DNA from: Lachnospiraceae bacterium
GTDB lineage: Bacteria > Bacillota > Clostridia > Lachnospirales > Lachnospiraceae
DNA length: 64,000 nucleotides
NCBI GenBank assembly: GCA_017517305.1
Contig: JAFWZV010000004.1
Span: 1-64,000, forward strand
Direction: 5' to 3'
In this document: positions 42,560 through 52,082 of the stretch, one piece after another
Numbering within the stretch: position 1 is the first letter of the stretch
Layout: the number at the start of each line of letters is the position of its first letter
Made by a program: the position numbers and the translations under genes
Notes under the pieces: model-generated
What the model was told of the DNA's origin: nothing
The model's input: only the letters and a program-made list of their open reading frames with translations
Database searches by the model: none

Positions 42560-42739
42560 GAAACGGTTTTCTTTGTATAAAATGAATAAAAAAATGCAAA
42601 AAAAATAATTCATATACAAAATCAACAATATTTTTAAAATTAATTTGTGGAATAATAATATGGTTTTTAAAGCTGATTTGAGGTAGAATTAGCTCATGTT
42701 GGTGAGTAAAAAAAGCTAATCTAAGGAGGAAATTTTAAA

Positions 42740-43852
42740 ATGGCTAGTTTATCACTTAAGAATATTTACAAGATTTACCCTAACGGATTTAACGCTGTTA
42801 AGGATTTCAACATGGAGATCGAGGATAAGGAGTTCATCATCTTCGTTGGTCCTTCAGGATGTGGTAAGTCAACTACACTTCGTATGATCGCAGGTCTTGA
42901 GGATATCAGCTCAGGTGAGTTATGGATCGGCGACAAGATGGTTAACGATGTAGAGCCAAAGGATAGAGATATCGCAATGGTATTCCAGAACTACGCTCTT
43001 TACCCACATATGTCAGTTTATGATAACATGGCATTCGGTCTTAAGCTTAGAAAGGTACCAAAGGAGAAGATTGACAAGCAGGTACATGAGGCTGCTAAGA
43101 TTCTTGATATCGAGCATCTTCTTGATAGAAAGCCAAAGGCTTTATCAGGTGGTCAGAGACAGAGAGTTGCTATGGGACGTGCAATCGTTCGTGAGCCTAA
43201 GGTATTCCTTATGGATGAGCCACTTTCAAACCTTGATGCTAAGCTTAGAGTACAGATGAGAGTTGAGATTTCAAAGCTTCATCAGAGACTCCAGACTACA
43301 ATCATCTACGTTACACATGACCAGACAGAGGCGATGACTCTTGGTACTAGAATCGTAGTTATGAAGGATGGTATCATCCAGCAGATCGATACTCCACAGA
43401 ACCTTTACGATAAGCCATGTAACTTATTCGTTGCAGGATTCATGGGTATGCCACCTATGAACTTCATCGATTGTAAGGTTGTTAAGTCAGGTACTGACGT
43501 ATTACTTATGTTCGGTTCACACTCAATTAAGGTTCCAGAGTCAAAGGCTGCTAAGCTTATCGCTGGTGACTTTATTGATAAGGAAGTTGTTCTTGGTATC
43601 CGTCCAGAGGATATTCACGATGAGCAGTTATTCATCGAGTCTTCACCTGAGAGTGTAATCGATGCTAGAATCAACATCTACGAGATGTTAGGTGCTGAGG
43701 TTTACTTATACTTCACTATCGATCAGTTCGATATCACTGCAAGAGTTAATGCTCGTACAACAGCTAGACCTGGTGATACAGTTCAGTTCGCATTCGACTT
43801 AAGCAAGATTCATATCTTCGATAAGGAGACTGAGGAAGTAGTAGCTAACTAG
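42740..43852 (+). CDS. ugpC: Multiple-sugar ABC importer ATPase (MsmX/UgpC type)
   Basis: 370 residues. Walker A GPSGCGKST near 37, LSGGQRQR near 134, Walker B VFLMDEPLSNLD near 155, then a C-terminal TOBE/OB regulatory region (~235-365), the standard CUT1 sugar-importer build. There are no permease or binding protein genes nearby, as expected for a shared ATPase that energises several sugar importers (MsmX in Bacillus). Codon choice (ATC, TTC, GGT, CGT) differs sharply from neighbouring genes and points to very high expression. AAGGAGG precedes the ATG, and a strong terminator follows. Confidence 0.93.
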   Translation: MASLSLKNIYKIYPNGFNAVKDFNMEIEDKEFIIFVGPSGCGKSTTLRMIAGLEDISSGELWIGDKMVNDVEPKDRDIAMVFQNYALYPHMSVYDNMAFGLKLRKVPKEKIDKQVHEAAKILDIEHLLDRKPKALSGGQRQRVAMGRAIVREPKVFLMDEPLSNLDAKLRVQMRVEISKLHQRLQTTIIYVTHDQTEAMTLGTRIVVMKDGIIQQIDTPQNLYDKPCNLFVAGFMGMPPMNFIDCKVVKSGTDVLLMFGSHSIKVPESKAAKLIAGDFIDKEVVLGIRPEDIHDEQLFIESSPESVIDARINIYEMLGAEVYLYFTIDQFDITARVNARTTARPGDTVQFAFDLSKIHIFDKETEEVVAN

Positions 43853-43878
43853 TCAACATATAGAATTTGTGAAAATTC

Positions 43879-43920
43879 GAGGAAATACACAAAAAATGTG
43901 TATTTCCTCTTTTTTTTTTC
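43879..43920 (+). terminator. Strong terminator after the sugar ATPase gene
   Basis: GAGGAAATACACA pairs with TGTGTATTTCCTC, followed by ten T. Confidence 0.96.
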
Positions 43921-44025
43921 TTGATTTTGAGTTAAAATGTACTTTGTATGAGTGGGTTTATATAATGAACTGCTTGTATGGATTTGGTAGTGAAATAAAG
44001 TAACTAATATGTAAGGAGTGATAAG

Positions 44026-45114
44026 ATGATCTCAAACCAGATACTGCAGGATACAATTGAGGGGATTAAGAACATAACAAGGACAGACCTTTGTGTTATG
44101 GATACAGAAGGTAAGAATTTAGCATCAACCTTTAGAGAAACTGAGGATTATGAGGAAGCTGTTATTGCATTTGCCGAATCACCAGCTGATAGTCAGGTGA
44201 TGATGGGTTTCCATTTTTTCAAGGTTTATGATGACAATGAGTTAGAATATGTAATACTTGCTAAGGGCGAGGCTGAGGATGTTTATATGATTGGTAAGGT
44301 TGCATCCTTCCAGATTCAGAGTCTTTTGGTTGCATATAAGGAGAGATTTGATAAGGATAACTTTATTAAGAATCTTCTTCTTGATAATCTACTTTTGGTT
44401 GATATATATAACAGAGCGAAGAAGCTTCATGTTGAGACAGATGTGAAGAGAATAGTATTTATTATTGAAACTAAGAATGAAAAGGATACCAATGTCCTTG
44501 AGATAGTTAGAACTTTGTTTTCAAGTAAGACAAAGGATTTTATTACTGCAGTTGATGAGAAGAATATCATTCTTGTTAAGGAGGTTAAGCCTAGCGAGAC
44601 CTATGATGATATGAACAAGACAGCTAAGGTTATTGTAGATATGCTTAACACAGAGGCTATGTCTTCTGTAAATGTGGCATATGGTACTATAGTCAATGAA
44701 ATCAAGGAGGTTTCACGTTCATACAAGGAGGCTAAGCTTGCCCTTGATGTAGGAAAGATTTTCTATAGCGATAGAAAGATTATTGCATATAGTAATCTTG
44801 GTATAGGAAGACTTATCTATCAGTTACCTATTCCACTATGTAAGATGTTTATAAAGGAGATTTTTGATGGTAAATCACCAGATGAATTCGACGAGGAGAC
44901 ACTTACTACAATTAATAAATTCTTTGAGAACAGCCTTAATGTATCTGAGACTTCAAGACAGCTTTATATTCATAGAAATACTCTTGTATATCGTCTTGAT
45001 AAGTTACAGAAGAGTACAGGACTAGATCTTAGAGTGTTTGAGGATGCAATTACATTTAAGATAGCTCTTATGGTTGTAAAGTATATGAAATATATGGAGT
45101 CATTAGATTACTAA
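44026..45114 (+). CDS. CdaR/PucR-type transcriptional regulator
   Basis: 362 residues. The N-terminal ~115 residues (start MISNQILQDTIEGI) form a sensor domain of the sugar-diacid type; the middle ~120-290 is a GGDEF-like/PucR linker; the C-terminus is the PucR HTH (SETSRQLYIHRNTLVYRLDKL near 310). It is intact and equal in length to the amber-interrupted relative at 17456. It follows the sugar ATPase gene after a strong terminator and may respond to a sugar acid or a general carbon signal; the target is unknown. AAGGAG precedes the ATG. Confidence 0.85.
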   Translation: MISNQILQDTIEGIKNITRTDLCVMDTEGKNLASTFRETEDYEEAVIAFAESPADSQVMMGFHFFKVYDDNELEYVILAKGEAEDVYMIGKVASFQIQSLLVAYKERFDKDNFIKNLLLDNLLLVDIYNRAKKLHVETDVKRIVFIIETKNEKDTNVLEIVRTLFSSKTKDFITAVDEKNIILVKEVKPSETYDDMNKTAKVIVDMLNTEAMSSVNVAYGTIVNEIKEVSRSYKEAKLALDVGKIFYSDRKIIAYSNLGIGRLIYQLPIPLCKMFIKEIFDGKSPDEFDEETLTTINKFFENSLNVSETSRQLYIHRNTLVYRLDKLQKSTGLDLRVFEDAITFKIALMVVKYMKYMESLDY

Positions 45115-45209
45115 AATGTATACATTTACAATAAAATACTTTCTTGTGTCACTTCTATAAGTCAGTGAACGTTATAAAAGTGTACAGATTACAAAATAGG
45201 AGAAATAAT

Positions 45210-45899
45210 ATGATACGATTAGAACATGTCAAGATGAAATATCCAGCTAGCAAGACATATGCTCTTAACGATATTAATATACACATTGAAAAGGGTGAAT
45301 TTGTCTTTATAGTTGGTACAAGTGGTTCAGGTAAGACTACTCTTATGAGATTGATATTGAAAGAACTTGAGCCAACATCAGGTAAGATTAGACTTGATGG
45401 AATGGATTATTCAAAGGTTAAGAAAAAGCATATTCCAAAGCTTAGAAGAAGAATTGGAGTTGTGTTCCAGAACTTCAGATTGCTTAAGGATAGAACAGTG
45501 TATGAGAATGTTGCTTTTGCACAGAGAGTTATTGAGACACCTACAAGATTTATTAGAAGACAGGTGCCTGCAATGCTTACCTTGGTTGGACTTGCTGACA
45601 AATACAAGTCATATCCAAAGCAACTTTCAGGTGGTGAGCAGCAGAGAGTTGCTTTAGCTCGTGCCTTGGTTAACAAGCCAGAGATTCTTCTGTGTGACGA
45701 GCCTACAGGAAACCTTGACCCTAAGAATTCATGGGATATTATGAGGCTTTTGGAAGATGTTAACAGCAAGGGTACTACAGTAGTTGTTGTTACCCACAAT
45801 AAGGAAATTGTTAACATGATGCAAAAGCGAGTTATCACCTTAAAGAAGGGTGAAATAATCAGCGATGAGCAGAAGGGTGGGTATATAGATGAGGATTAG
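45210..45899 (+). CDS. ftsE: Cell division ATP-binding protein FtsE
   Basis: 229 residues from the ATG at 45210 (AGGAGA upstream). Walker A GTSGSGKTT near 34, LSGGEQQR near 138, Walker [12 protein letters not shown] near 160. MIRLEHVKMKYPASKTYALNDI is typical of FtsE. It overlaps ftsX by 11 bases. FtsEX works as a mechanical switch that turns on a peptidoglycan hydrolase outside; the M23 protein two genes downstream is the natural partner. Confidence 0.95.
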   Translation: MIRLEHVKMKYPASKTYALNDINIHIEKGEFVFIVGTSGSGKTTLMRLILKELEPTSGKIRLDGMDYSKVKKKHIPKLRRRIGVVFQNFRLLKDRTVYENVAFAQRVIETPTRFIRRQVPAMLTLVGLADKYKSYPKQLSGGEQQRVALARALVNKPEILLCDEPTGNLDPKNSWDIMRLLEDVNSKGTTVVVVTHNKEIVNMMQKRVITLKKGEIISDEQKGGYIDED

Positions 45900-46800
45900 T
45901 TCAGTAGTATACAGCGTTAGACAGGGACTTAAGAACATTAGAAGAAATATGCTTTTCTCACTGGCTTCCATAGGAACTATTGTATCCTGTCTGTTTCTGT
46001 TCGGTATCTTTTATTGTGTAATTGTTAATTTTAGAAGTGCAATGGATGAGCTTGAGAATACAGTAACCATTTCTGTATTTTTTGAGCCAGGTATATCAGA
46101 TGAGAATATTAAGCTAATCGGAGAACAGATTCGTGTTCGAGAAGAGGTTAATACAGTAGAGTATATTTCTCCAGAACAGGCATGGGAAAACTATGCTAAG
46201 GAGAAATTTAAGGATAACTATGAGGAAGCTATGGAGATATTTGCAGGCGATAACCCATTGAAGGATAGTGCCTCATATACTATCTCTATGAAGCAGTTAG
46301 ATAAGCAGGCAGAGTTTGTAAAATACTTAGAAGGTCTTAATGGAGTTAGAAAGGTTTCAACTTCACAGGCCGTTGCAGATGGTGTAGATGCGCTTAACAG
46401 TGTAGTAACATTTGCATCTATCGGAATTATTATAATTCTTTTGCTTGTTTCTATATTCCTTATTAGCAATACAATTACAATTGGTATAACTGTAAGAAAA
46501 GAAGAGATTGCCATCATGAAGCTTATTGGTGCCACAAATTTCTTTGTAAGGGCGCCATTCATAGTAGAGGGTGTTACAATTGGTCTTGTTGGTTCACTTA
46601 TACCTCTTGGTTTAGTTTATCTTATGTATGATAATGTAGTTAGCTACGTTATAGGACAGTTTGCAGTGGTACAGAATTTATTTGCATTTGTTCCTATTAA
46701 GGAGTTATTTGCAGTGCTTATTCCTGTATCAGCTGCTATAGGAATTGGTCTTGGTTTAATAGGAAGTATTGTAACTACAAGAAAGCATCTTAAGGTTTAG
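45889..46800 (+). CDS. ftsX: Cell division protein FtsX
   Basis: 303 residues: TM1 at ~22-45, an extracellular loop (~48-165), then three helices (~170-300), the usual four-helix FtsX. The last cytoplasmic loop has TVRKEEIAIMKLIGAT near 205, the conserved FtsX signature that contacts FtsE. Translation is coupled to ftsE by overlap. The gene downstream encodes its probable extracellular client. Confidence 0.94.
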   Translation: MRISSVVYSVRQGLKNIRRNMLFSLASIGTIVSCLFLFGIFYCVIVNFRSAMDELENTVTISVFFEPGISDENIKLIGEQIRVREEVNTVEYISPEQAWENYAKEKFKDNYEEAMEIFAGDNPLKDSASYTISMKQLDKQAEFVKYLEGLNGVRKVSTSQAVADGVDALNSVVTFASIGIIIILLLVSIFLISNTITIGITVRKEEIAIMKLIGATNFFVRAPFIVEGVTIGLVGSLIPLGLVYLMYDNVVSYVIGQFAVVQNLFAFVPIKELFAVLIPVSAAIGIGLGLIGSIVTTRKHLKV

Positions 46801-46814
46801 TAAGGGGGAATTTG

Positions 46815-47975
46815 ATGCGTAAATTTTATAAGAAAATAGCTGTAGCTTTAGCCTTTGTTATGGTATTTTCAATGGGTACAATCACTTATGCTAGTACTAT
46901 AACAGAGTTAGAGGAGCAGGTTGAGGAGGCAGAAGGCAAGAAGGCTGCTGCACAGGAAATACTTGATCAGCTACAGTCAGAACAAACTAATATCCTTGAT
47001 GCCATAAAGGTTTTAGATGATCAGGTTGCTGAATATACTGCACAGATTACTGAGCTTGAGGCAGAAAAGGTGACAATTGAAGCAAATATTCAGACTACCT
47101 TAGCAGAGTTAGAGGTCGCTAAGGCTAATGAGGCAACTCAGTATGAGGCTATGAAGACTCATATTCAGTATGCTTATGAAAGTGGAGATGTAAGCTATCT
47201 TGATACTATATTCTCATCATCAGATGTGGCAGATATAGTTAATCAGACTGAGTACGCAGAGCAGGTGCTTAATTATGATGCTAATATGCTTAACGAGATG
47301 ATCGAAATTAAGAAGACTATAGCTAATACTCAGTTAGAGCTAGAGACAAATCTTGCTGCAGTTGAGGAGATTGAAGCTGAGGTTACAGAGAATAAAGAAG
47401 CTGTTGAGCTTATGATAGAGGGTAAGCAGGTGCAGGCATCAAATTATGCAATGTCTATTGAAGATTACGAGGAGCAGATTGCTGCTATTCAGGCAGATAT
47501 TGATGCTACAAATGCAACCATAGCTGAGATGGAGGCAGCGGCAGAGAGAGCACGTCAGGAGGCATTAGCTCAGGGACAGGAAGTGCAGATTTATTACACT
47601 GGAGGAACTCTTCAGTGGCCAGTTTCAACAGGAGGTGTTATTACATCACCATTTGGTCCTAGATGGGGAACTGTACACCAGGGACTTGATATAGGATGTT
47701 CCACAGGAACACCAATCGTAGCATGTGAGGCTGGAACAGTTATAGGTGCTGCATATAGTAGTTCTATGGGTAATTATGTTCTTATTGATCATGGTGGTGG
47801 AGTAACAACTGTTTATATGCATAATTCTTCACTCTGCGTAAGCTACGGACAGACGGTATCTAGAGGTGAAGTTATTGCCTTGGCAGGAAGTACTGGTAAT
47901 TCAACTGGTCCTCACTGTCACCTTGGACTTAGAATTAATGGTTCTTATGTAGATCCATTGCCATATTTGCAGTAG
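46815..47975 (+). CDS. Murein hydrolase activator / M23 peptidase with coiled coil (EnvC-like)
   Basis: 386 residues from the ATG at 46815 after GGGGGAA. Signal peptide ~1-25 (AFVMVFSMGTITYAS), a long coiled coil (~28-250: ITELEEQVEEAEGKKAA...) and a C-terminal LytM/M23 domain. The domain has HQGLDIGC near 290 and HCHLGLRI near 368, so the zinc-binding His/Asp set (HxxxD and HxH) appears intact. This suggests an active endopeptidase, like the PcsB/CwlO-type partners of FtsEX, rather than a degenerate activator like EnvC itself. It lies 14 bases after ftsX. Confidence 0.92.
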   Translation: MRKFYKKIAVALAFVMVFSMGTITYASTITELEEQVEEAEGKKAAAQEILDQLQSEQTNILDAIKVLDDQVAEYTAQITELEAEKVTIEANIQTTLAELEVAKANEATQYEAMKTHIQYAYESGDVSYLDTIFSSSDVADIVNQTEYAEQVLNYDANMLNEMIEIKKTIANTQLELETNLAAVEEIEAEVTENKEAVELMIEGKQVQASNYAMSIEDYEEQIAAIQADIDATNATIAEMEAAAERARQEALAQGQEVQIYYTGGTLQWPVSTGGVITSPFGPRWGTVHQGLDIGCSTGTPIVACEAGTVIGAAYSSSMGNYVLIDHGGGVTTVYMHNSSLCVSYGQTVSRGEVIALAGSTGNSTGPHCHLGLRINGSYVDPLPYLQ

Positions 47976-47990
47976 TTAGGAGAGAATGCG

Positions 47991-49178
47991 TTGTTTAAGA
48001 AGAAAAGTTTGGCCTTAGTCTTGGCTGTTGCTCTTTGTATGACTTTAGTTGGTTGTGATTATGAGATTAGGAAGAAGTCCGATTCTGACAGCTCTCCTAT
48101 ATATGACAAAGAGGTAGAGGATAAGGTAGAAGAGATAAATGGTTATATAGATGCATATTTTTACTTCGAGACTGATGAGAATCTTCAGGAGGAAGCAATA
48201 TATGACGGAATATTAGCAGGATTAGACGATCCTTACTCTGTATACTATACTGAGGAGGAGTTTGCAGATCTTATGGAGGAAAACTCCGGTGAATACGTAG
48301 GTGTGGGTGCAGTTGTAACTCAGGGAGCTGACAAGTCTGTAACCATCGTAAGACCTATACCGGGAAGCCCTGCTGAGGAGGCAGGTCTTATGGCGGAGGA
48401 TATAGTAGTTCAGGTTGGAGATGTTGAGATTGTAGATCAGGATTTATCTACAGTAGTAGATATGATTCGTGGCGAAGAGGGAACTACAATTTATATTAAG
48501 GTTTACCGTCCAAGTATTAATGATTATATTGAATTTGATGTAACTAGACGAGTTGTTGAAAATGTAACAGTTTATGCTGAAGTTTTGGAGGACAATATTG
48601 GATACATTCAGGTTCAGCAGTTCTATGAGAATACTGACGAGGAATTTATTGAAGCTATCAAGGATATGCAGTCTAAGGATGTTAAGGGAATAATCGTAGA
48701 TGTGCGTGATAATCCAGGCGGATTGCTTACATCAGTAGTGAATATGTGTGATTTCATTATGGATGAAGGTCCTATTCTTACAACAAAGGATAAGACTGGA
48801 AGAGTTATTCAGCAGTACGATTCTACTGCAGAGGAATCCTTGGATATTCCAATGGTAGTGTTGGTAAATGGAAACAGCGCCAGCGCATCCGAGATATTTG
48901 CAGGAGCCTTGAAGGATACTGGCAAGGCTGAATTGGTTGGTACTACCACATTTGGAAAGGGTATTGTACAGTCAGTTTTACCACTTTCAGACGGAACAGC
49001 AATAAAGCTTACAGTGGCTAAGTATTTTACACCAGCAGGACATGACATTCATGAGGCTGGAATAGAGCCGGATTACGTGGTGGAGCTTCCAGATGGTATG
49101 GAGAGTGCTGTAAATGTTAAGCGAGAAGAGGATGTTCAGCTTGACAAGGCTATTGATATAATATATCAGTTGAATTAA
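47991..49178 (+). CDS. Carboxy-terminal processing protease (S41), lipoprotein
   Basis: 395 residues. The start is TTG at 47991 with AGGAGAG upstream; no better in-frame start exists. The N-terminus is a lipoprotein signal (VALCMTLVGC, Cys22). A PDZ domain (~95-180) is followed by the S41 catalytic part with NGNSASASEIFAGAL (Ser near 300) and TFGKGIVQ (Lys near 325). CtpA-like proteases trim or destroy secreted proteins, often hydrolases, so control of the M23 protein upstream is plausible. It is the last gene of the ftsEX group before a terminator. Confidence 0.93.
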   Translation: MFKKKSLALVLAVALCMTLVGCDYEIRKKSDSDSSPIYDKEVEDKVEEINGYIDAYFYFETDENLQEEAIYDGILAGLDDPYSVYYTEEEFADLMEENSGEYVGVGAVVTQGADKSVTIVRPIPGSPAEEAGLMAEDIVVQVGDVEIVDQDLSTVVDMIRGEEGTTIYIKVYRPSINDYIEFDVTRRVVENVTVYAEVLEDNIGYIQVQQFYENTDEEFIEAIKDMQSKDVKGIIVDVRDNPGGLLTSVVNMCDFIMDEGPILTTKDKTGRVIQQYDSTAEESLDIPMVVLVNGNSASASEIFAGALKDTGKAELVGTTTFGKGIVQSVLPLSDGTAIKLTVAKYFTPAGHDIHEAGIEPDYVVELPDGMESAVNVKREEDVQLDKAIDIIYQLN

Positions 49179-49186
49179 TTATAATT

Positions 49187-49217
49187 ACAGAAGAAGTAGA
49201 AAACCTGCTTCTTCTGT
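49187..49217 (+). terminator. Terminator of the ftsEX operon
   Basis: ACAGAAGAAG pairs with CTTCTTCTGT, with an inner TAG/CTG pairing, then TCTTGT. Confidence 0.8.
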
Positions 49218-49240
49218 TCTTGTATAAAGGAGGAATAAAT

Positions 49241-49774
49241 ATGAGGGAAAATTTTATTGGGATACCAGTTCCTGTGTGTAATGAGAAGCAGGTTAGAGAA
49301 AACTATAAAAGGTTGACAGAGAAGCTTATAGAAAAAGGATTAACTATTACAACTATGGAAAGTGCAACTGGTGGTCAGATAGCTTCGCTAATTACTGATA
49401 CAGAGGGAGCTTCAGCAGTTTTGAGAGGTGCATTTGTGACCTATAGTAATGAGGCTAAGGTTATACAGGGAGTTCCACTTGAGACTATATTAAAGTATTC
49501 TGTTTATTCTGAAGAAACTACAAAGTCAATGGCTATGGCATGTAAGGCTACATATGGTGCAGATATTGGTGTTGGAGTAACTGGCACTTTGGGAAATATT
49601 GATCCGGAAAATAAAAGTAGCTCAAAGCTTGGTCAGGTGTTTTTTACTATAATTCTAAAGGATGAGATTAAAAGCTTTTGTAGAGAGATTCCTGCACAGC
49701 CTACACGATTATTGTATAAGCTTTTTGTGGCTGATATGGTATGCATGGAGCTTGAGAAAATGTTAGATGATTAG
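49241..49774 (+). CDS. CinA C-terminal domain amidohydrolase (PncC-like)
   Basis: 177 residues from the ATG at 49241, with AAGGAGG eight bases upstream. TMESATGGQIASLITD near 40, AFVTYSNEAK near 68 and GVGVTGTLGNID near 115 mark the CinA C-terminal (PncC) domain, which deamidates nicotinamide mononucleotide to nicotinate mononucleotide. It lacks the N-terminal MoaB-like part of full CinA. An N-terminal ~20-residue extension is unusual. Role: NAD by-product recycling. Confidence 0.87.
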   Translation: MRENFIGIPVPVCNEKQVRENYKRLTEKLIEKGLTITTMESATGGQIASLITDTEGASAVLRGAFVTYSNEAKVIQGVPLETILKYSVYSEETTKSMAMACKATYGADIGVGVTGTLGNIDPENKSSSKLGQVFFTIILKDEIKSFCREIPAQPTRLLYKLFVADMVCMELEKMLDD

Positions 49775-49814
49775 CTATATTGGATAAGATAATATTGGGT
49801 GAATGATTAATATA

Positions 49815-49853
49815 GAGGACATATCAATTATAGTAATTGGTATGTCCTTTTTG
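49815..49853 (+). terminator. Terminator of the CinA-like gene
   Basis: AGGACATATCAATTA pairs with TAATTGGTATGTCCT, followed by T5. Confidence 0.9.
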
Positions 49854-49872
49854 AATGTCATTAAACTACAGG

Positions 49873-49900
49873 TTGACAGACAATACATTTTTCTTATGTT
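49873..49900 (+). promoter_or_regulatory. Promoter of the AAA gene
   Basis: A perfect TTGACA (49873-49878), a 16-bp spacer and TATGTT (49895-49900). Confidence 0.6.
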
Positions 49901-49954
49901 AATATGTGTCTAAGTTGAAACAGGTAAAGTGTTTTTTGCGTAGGAGGAATTGTT

Positions 49955-51925
49955 ATGTCAAAGTTAAATATGCTAATACCAGATTACAATGTAAAGTACA
50001 CTGACTATGGAAAGGGAGACAAGATAAAATATCTTAGTATTCCAGACAACATTACTATGAAGTCCCTGGAGGAGGATATTAAGGCAGGTGCTATTCAGTT
50101 CAAGGAATGTATGGAGATGGAGAAGAAGGGCTTGTCCAGGGTAGTAATGATTAGCTGTAGCAATGAGGAGGACGGATACATGGCTGTTAGTTATCTAGCA
50201 GCTATGGAGAATGAAAGATTGGGCATCAAGTCAAATATGTATAGCTTTGCTGATATAAAGGAAAGAAGTTTCCATGAGGATGCGGAAAGAATTACATATG
50301 ATGATATATTAGATAGTGAAGCAGAGGATTTGGAATACATAGAGGAGAATATGGGTGATTATGAAATAGATGATGCTTATGAGGAAAGTGCATTCAGGGT
50401 TCCTGTTATAAGCTTAAATGAAGTTATAGGTATGCCTAATCGTCCTGTGTTTTTGGATACACCATTTGCTATGGCAAAGGAGGATATTGAGAATCCTAAG
50501 AAGCCATATTGGCATAATTGTGTGGCGGAGCCAGTTTGTATTCTTATAAATTTCACTAACAGATTTGGTGGATTTGAGCAAATGAATAAGGCTATGGATA
50601 GATTTAAGAATAATAGAAATGTTTATGTAATTGTTCAGGATCTTAGCTTGGATAATCCAGAGATAAGATTTGAGAATCCATATTTTGAGCATGTATGCGA
50701 TGATAGCGAGGTGTGTACCTTTGTTCTAGAGCACACAGCAGATTATATGGTTGTACATGCTGATAGTGAAGAGCTAGAGCCTTATAGAATAAATCAGTTT
50801 GAGTGTTGGTTAGAGCAGTATGAGGTTAAGCTAGATAAGAACTTTCCGAAGAAAACTATGGTAAAAAGAATACTTGAGATTAATAGACCGTCTAAGTCAG
50901 AGCTTATGTCCTTGGTTTTAAAATATGTAATTAAGAATAAGAAAAGCTCTTCTAATATACTTACCAAGGATGACTTCTCATTATTAAGTAAGTTTAAGTC
51001 CATAGGTGCAATGGATAATGACCCTAACAAGATGAAGTACAGCAAGCGCTTAGAGAATGAGCTTGTAGGTATGGAAGGGGTTAAGCAGCAGGTTAGAGAG
51101 ATTGTTGATCTTATGAATTACAATCGTAATAGAGAAGAGATGGGATTTGGCAAGAGCAATTATCATAATGTGCATCTTCTTATTGGCGCACCGGGAACTG
51201 CGAAGACTACAGTGGCAAAGCTGATGGGAAATATGATGTGTGAGCAGAAGCTTATAACAGGCAATAGATTTATATCTGTAAATGGAGCTGACCTTAAGGG
51301 TATGTATGTTGGACATTCAGCACCGAAGACAAAGGCGTTGTTTGAGGATTATGATATTATCCTTATAGATGAGGCATATTCCCTTATGACAGAAGGAAAG
51401 CAGTCAGATTCCTTTAGCCAGGAGGCTATGGCACAGCTTATTATTGAGATTGAGGAGCACGCCATGGACAAGCTGGTGTTCTTTGCAGGCTATGGTGGAT
51501 TAGATGTAAGCGAGAAGGATAACCGCATGAAGCAATTTATAGATGGTAATCCAGGATTAAAGAGTAGAATTAATTCTACTATATACTTCCAGTCATATAC
51601 ACCAGAGGAGATGGTGGAGATACTTCATTGCCAGGCTAAGACCTTTAAGTTCAAGATAGACCATAGTGTTGACAGACTTGTGGCAGATTATTTTGCAAGA
51701 AGAGTAAAGGATTCTAATTTTGGTAATGGTCGTGAGGCTAGAAGCTTACTTGAGAATGCTACTTTATTCGCAGCTACAAGGGTAATGAAGTTACCAGAGG
51801 CTAAAAGAACCAAGAAGGCCTATGAGACCATAACCTTTGAGGACGTGAAGAAGGCTATAGAAAGACTTGAAGGAAGCAATGTTCTTCAGATAGGCCGCAA
51901 GGATAGAGTGTGTGGATTTATTTAG
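49955..51925 (+). CDS. AAA ATPase (CbxX/SpoVK-like) with a large unrecognised N-terminus
   Basis: 656 residues. The C-terminal ~270 residues are a CbxX/CfqX-type AAA domain: Walker A GAPGTAKTT near 411 (Ala where the family usually has Gly), Walker B IILIDEAYSL near 468, sensor FFAGYGG near 510, arginine-finger region NPGLKSRIN near 530. The first ~350 residues match nothing I recognise: mixed alpha/beta with acidic stretches (ILDSEAEDLEYIEENMGDYE near 112), no membrane helix. CbxX relatives remodel or activate partner complexes (Rubisco, type VII secretion, SpoVK). It is monocistronic with its own promoter and terminator, so no partner is obvious. Confidence 0.85.
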   Translation: MSKLNMLIPDYNVKYTDYGKGDKIKYLSIPDNITMKSLEEDIKAGAIQFKECMEMEKKGLSRVVMISCSNEEDGYMAVSYLAAMENERLGIKSNMYSFADIKERSFHEDAERITYDDILDSEAEDLEYIEENMGDYEIDDAYEESAFRVPVISLNEVIGMPNRPVFLDTPFAMAKEDIENPKKPYWHNCVAEPVCILINFTNRFGGFEQMNKAMDRFKNNRNVYVIVQDLSLDNPEIRFENPYFEHVCDDSEVCTFVLEHTADYMVVHADSEELEPYRINQFECWLEQYEVKLDKNFPKKTMVKRILEINRPSKSELMSLVLKYVIKNKKSSSNILTKDDFSLLSKFKSIGAMDNDPNKMKYSKRLENELVGMEGVKQQVREIVDLMNYNRNREEMGFGKSNYHNVHLLIGAPGTAKTTVAKLMGNMMCEQKLITGNRFISVNGADLKGMYVGHSAPKTKALFEDYDIILIDEAYSLMTEGKQSDSFSQEAMAQLIIEIEEHAMDKLVFFAGYGGLDVSEKDNRMKQFIDGNPGLKSRINSTIYFQSYTPEEMVEILHCQAKTFKFKIDHSVDRLVADYFARRVKDSNFGNGREARSLLENATLFAATRVMKLPEAKRTKKAYETITFEDVKKAIERLEGSNVLQIGRKDRVCGFI

Positions 51926-51948
51926 CGGTGATGTTAAATTTATGGATG

Positions 51949-51979
51949 AAATCCTCCATCTTAGATGGGGGATTTTTTT
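51949..51979 (+). terminator. Terminator of the AAA gene
   Basis: AATCCTCCATC pairs with GATGGGGGATT (one wobble) across TTA, followed by a T-run. Confidence 0.93.
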
Positions 51980-52082
51980 ATTTAACCTTAGCTTGTATTT
52001 TTATAGAAAAAATATTAAAATTAAAGTATCTGTATATAAACATAAGAATGCTTATAAAAATGATACTTGAGGAGAGCTATTG

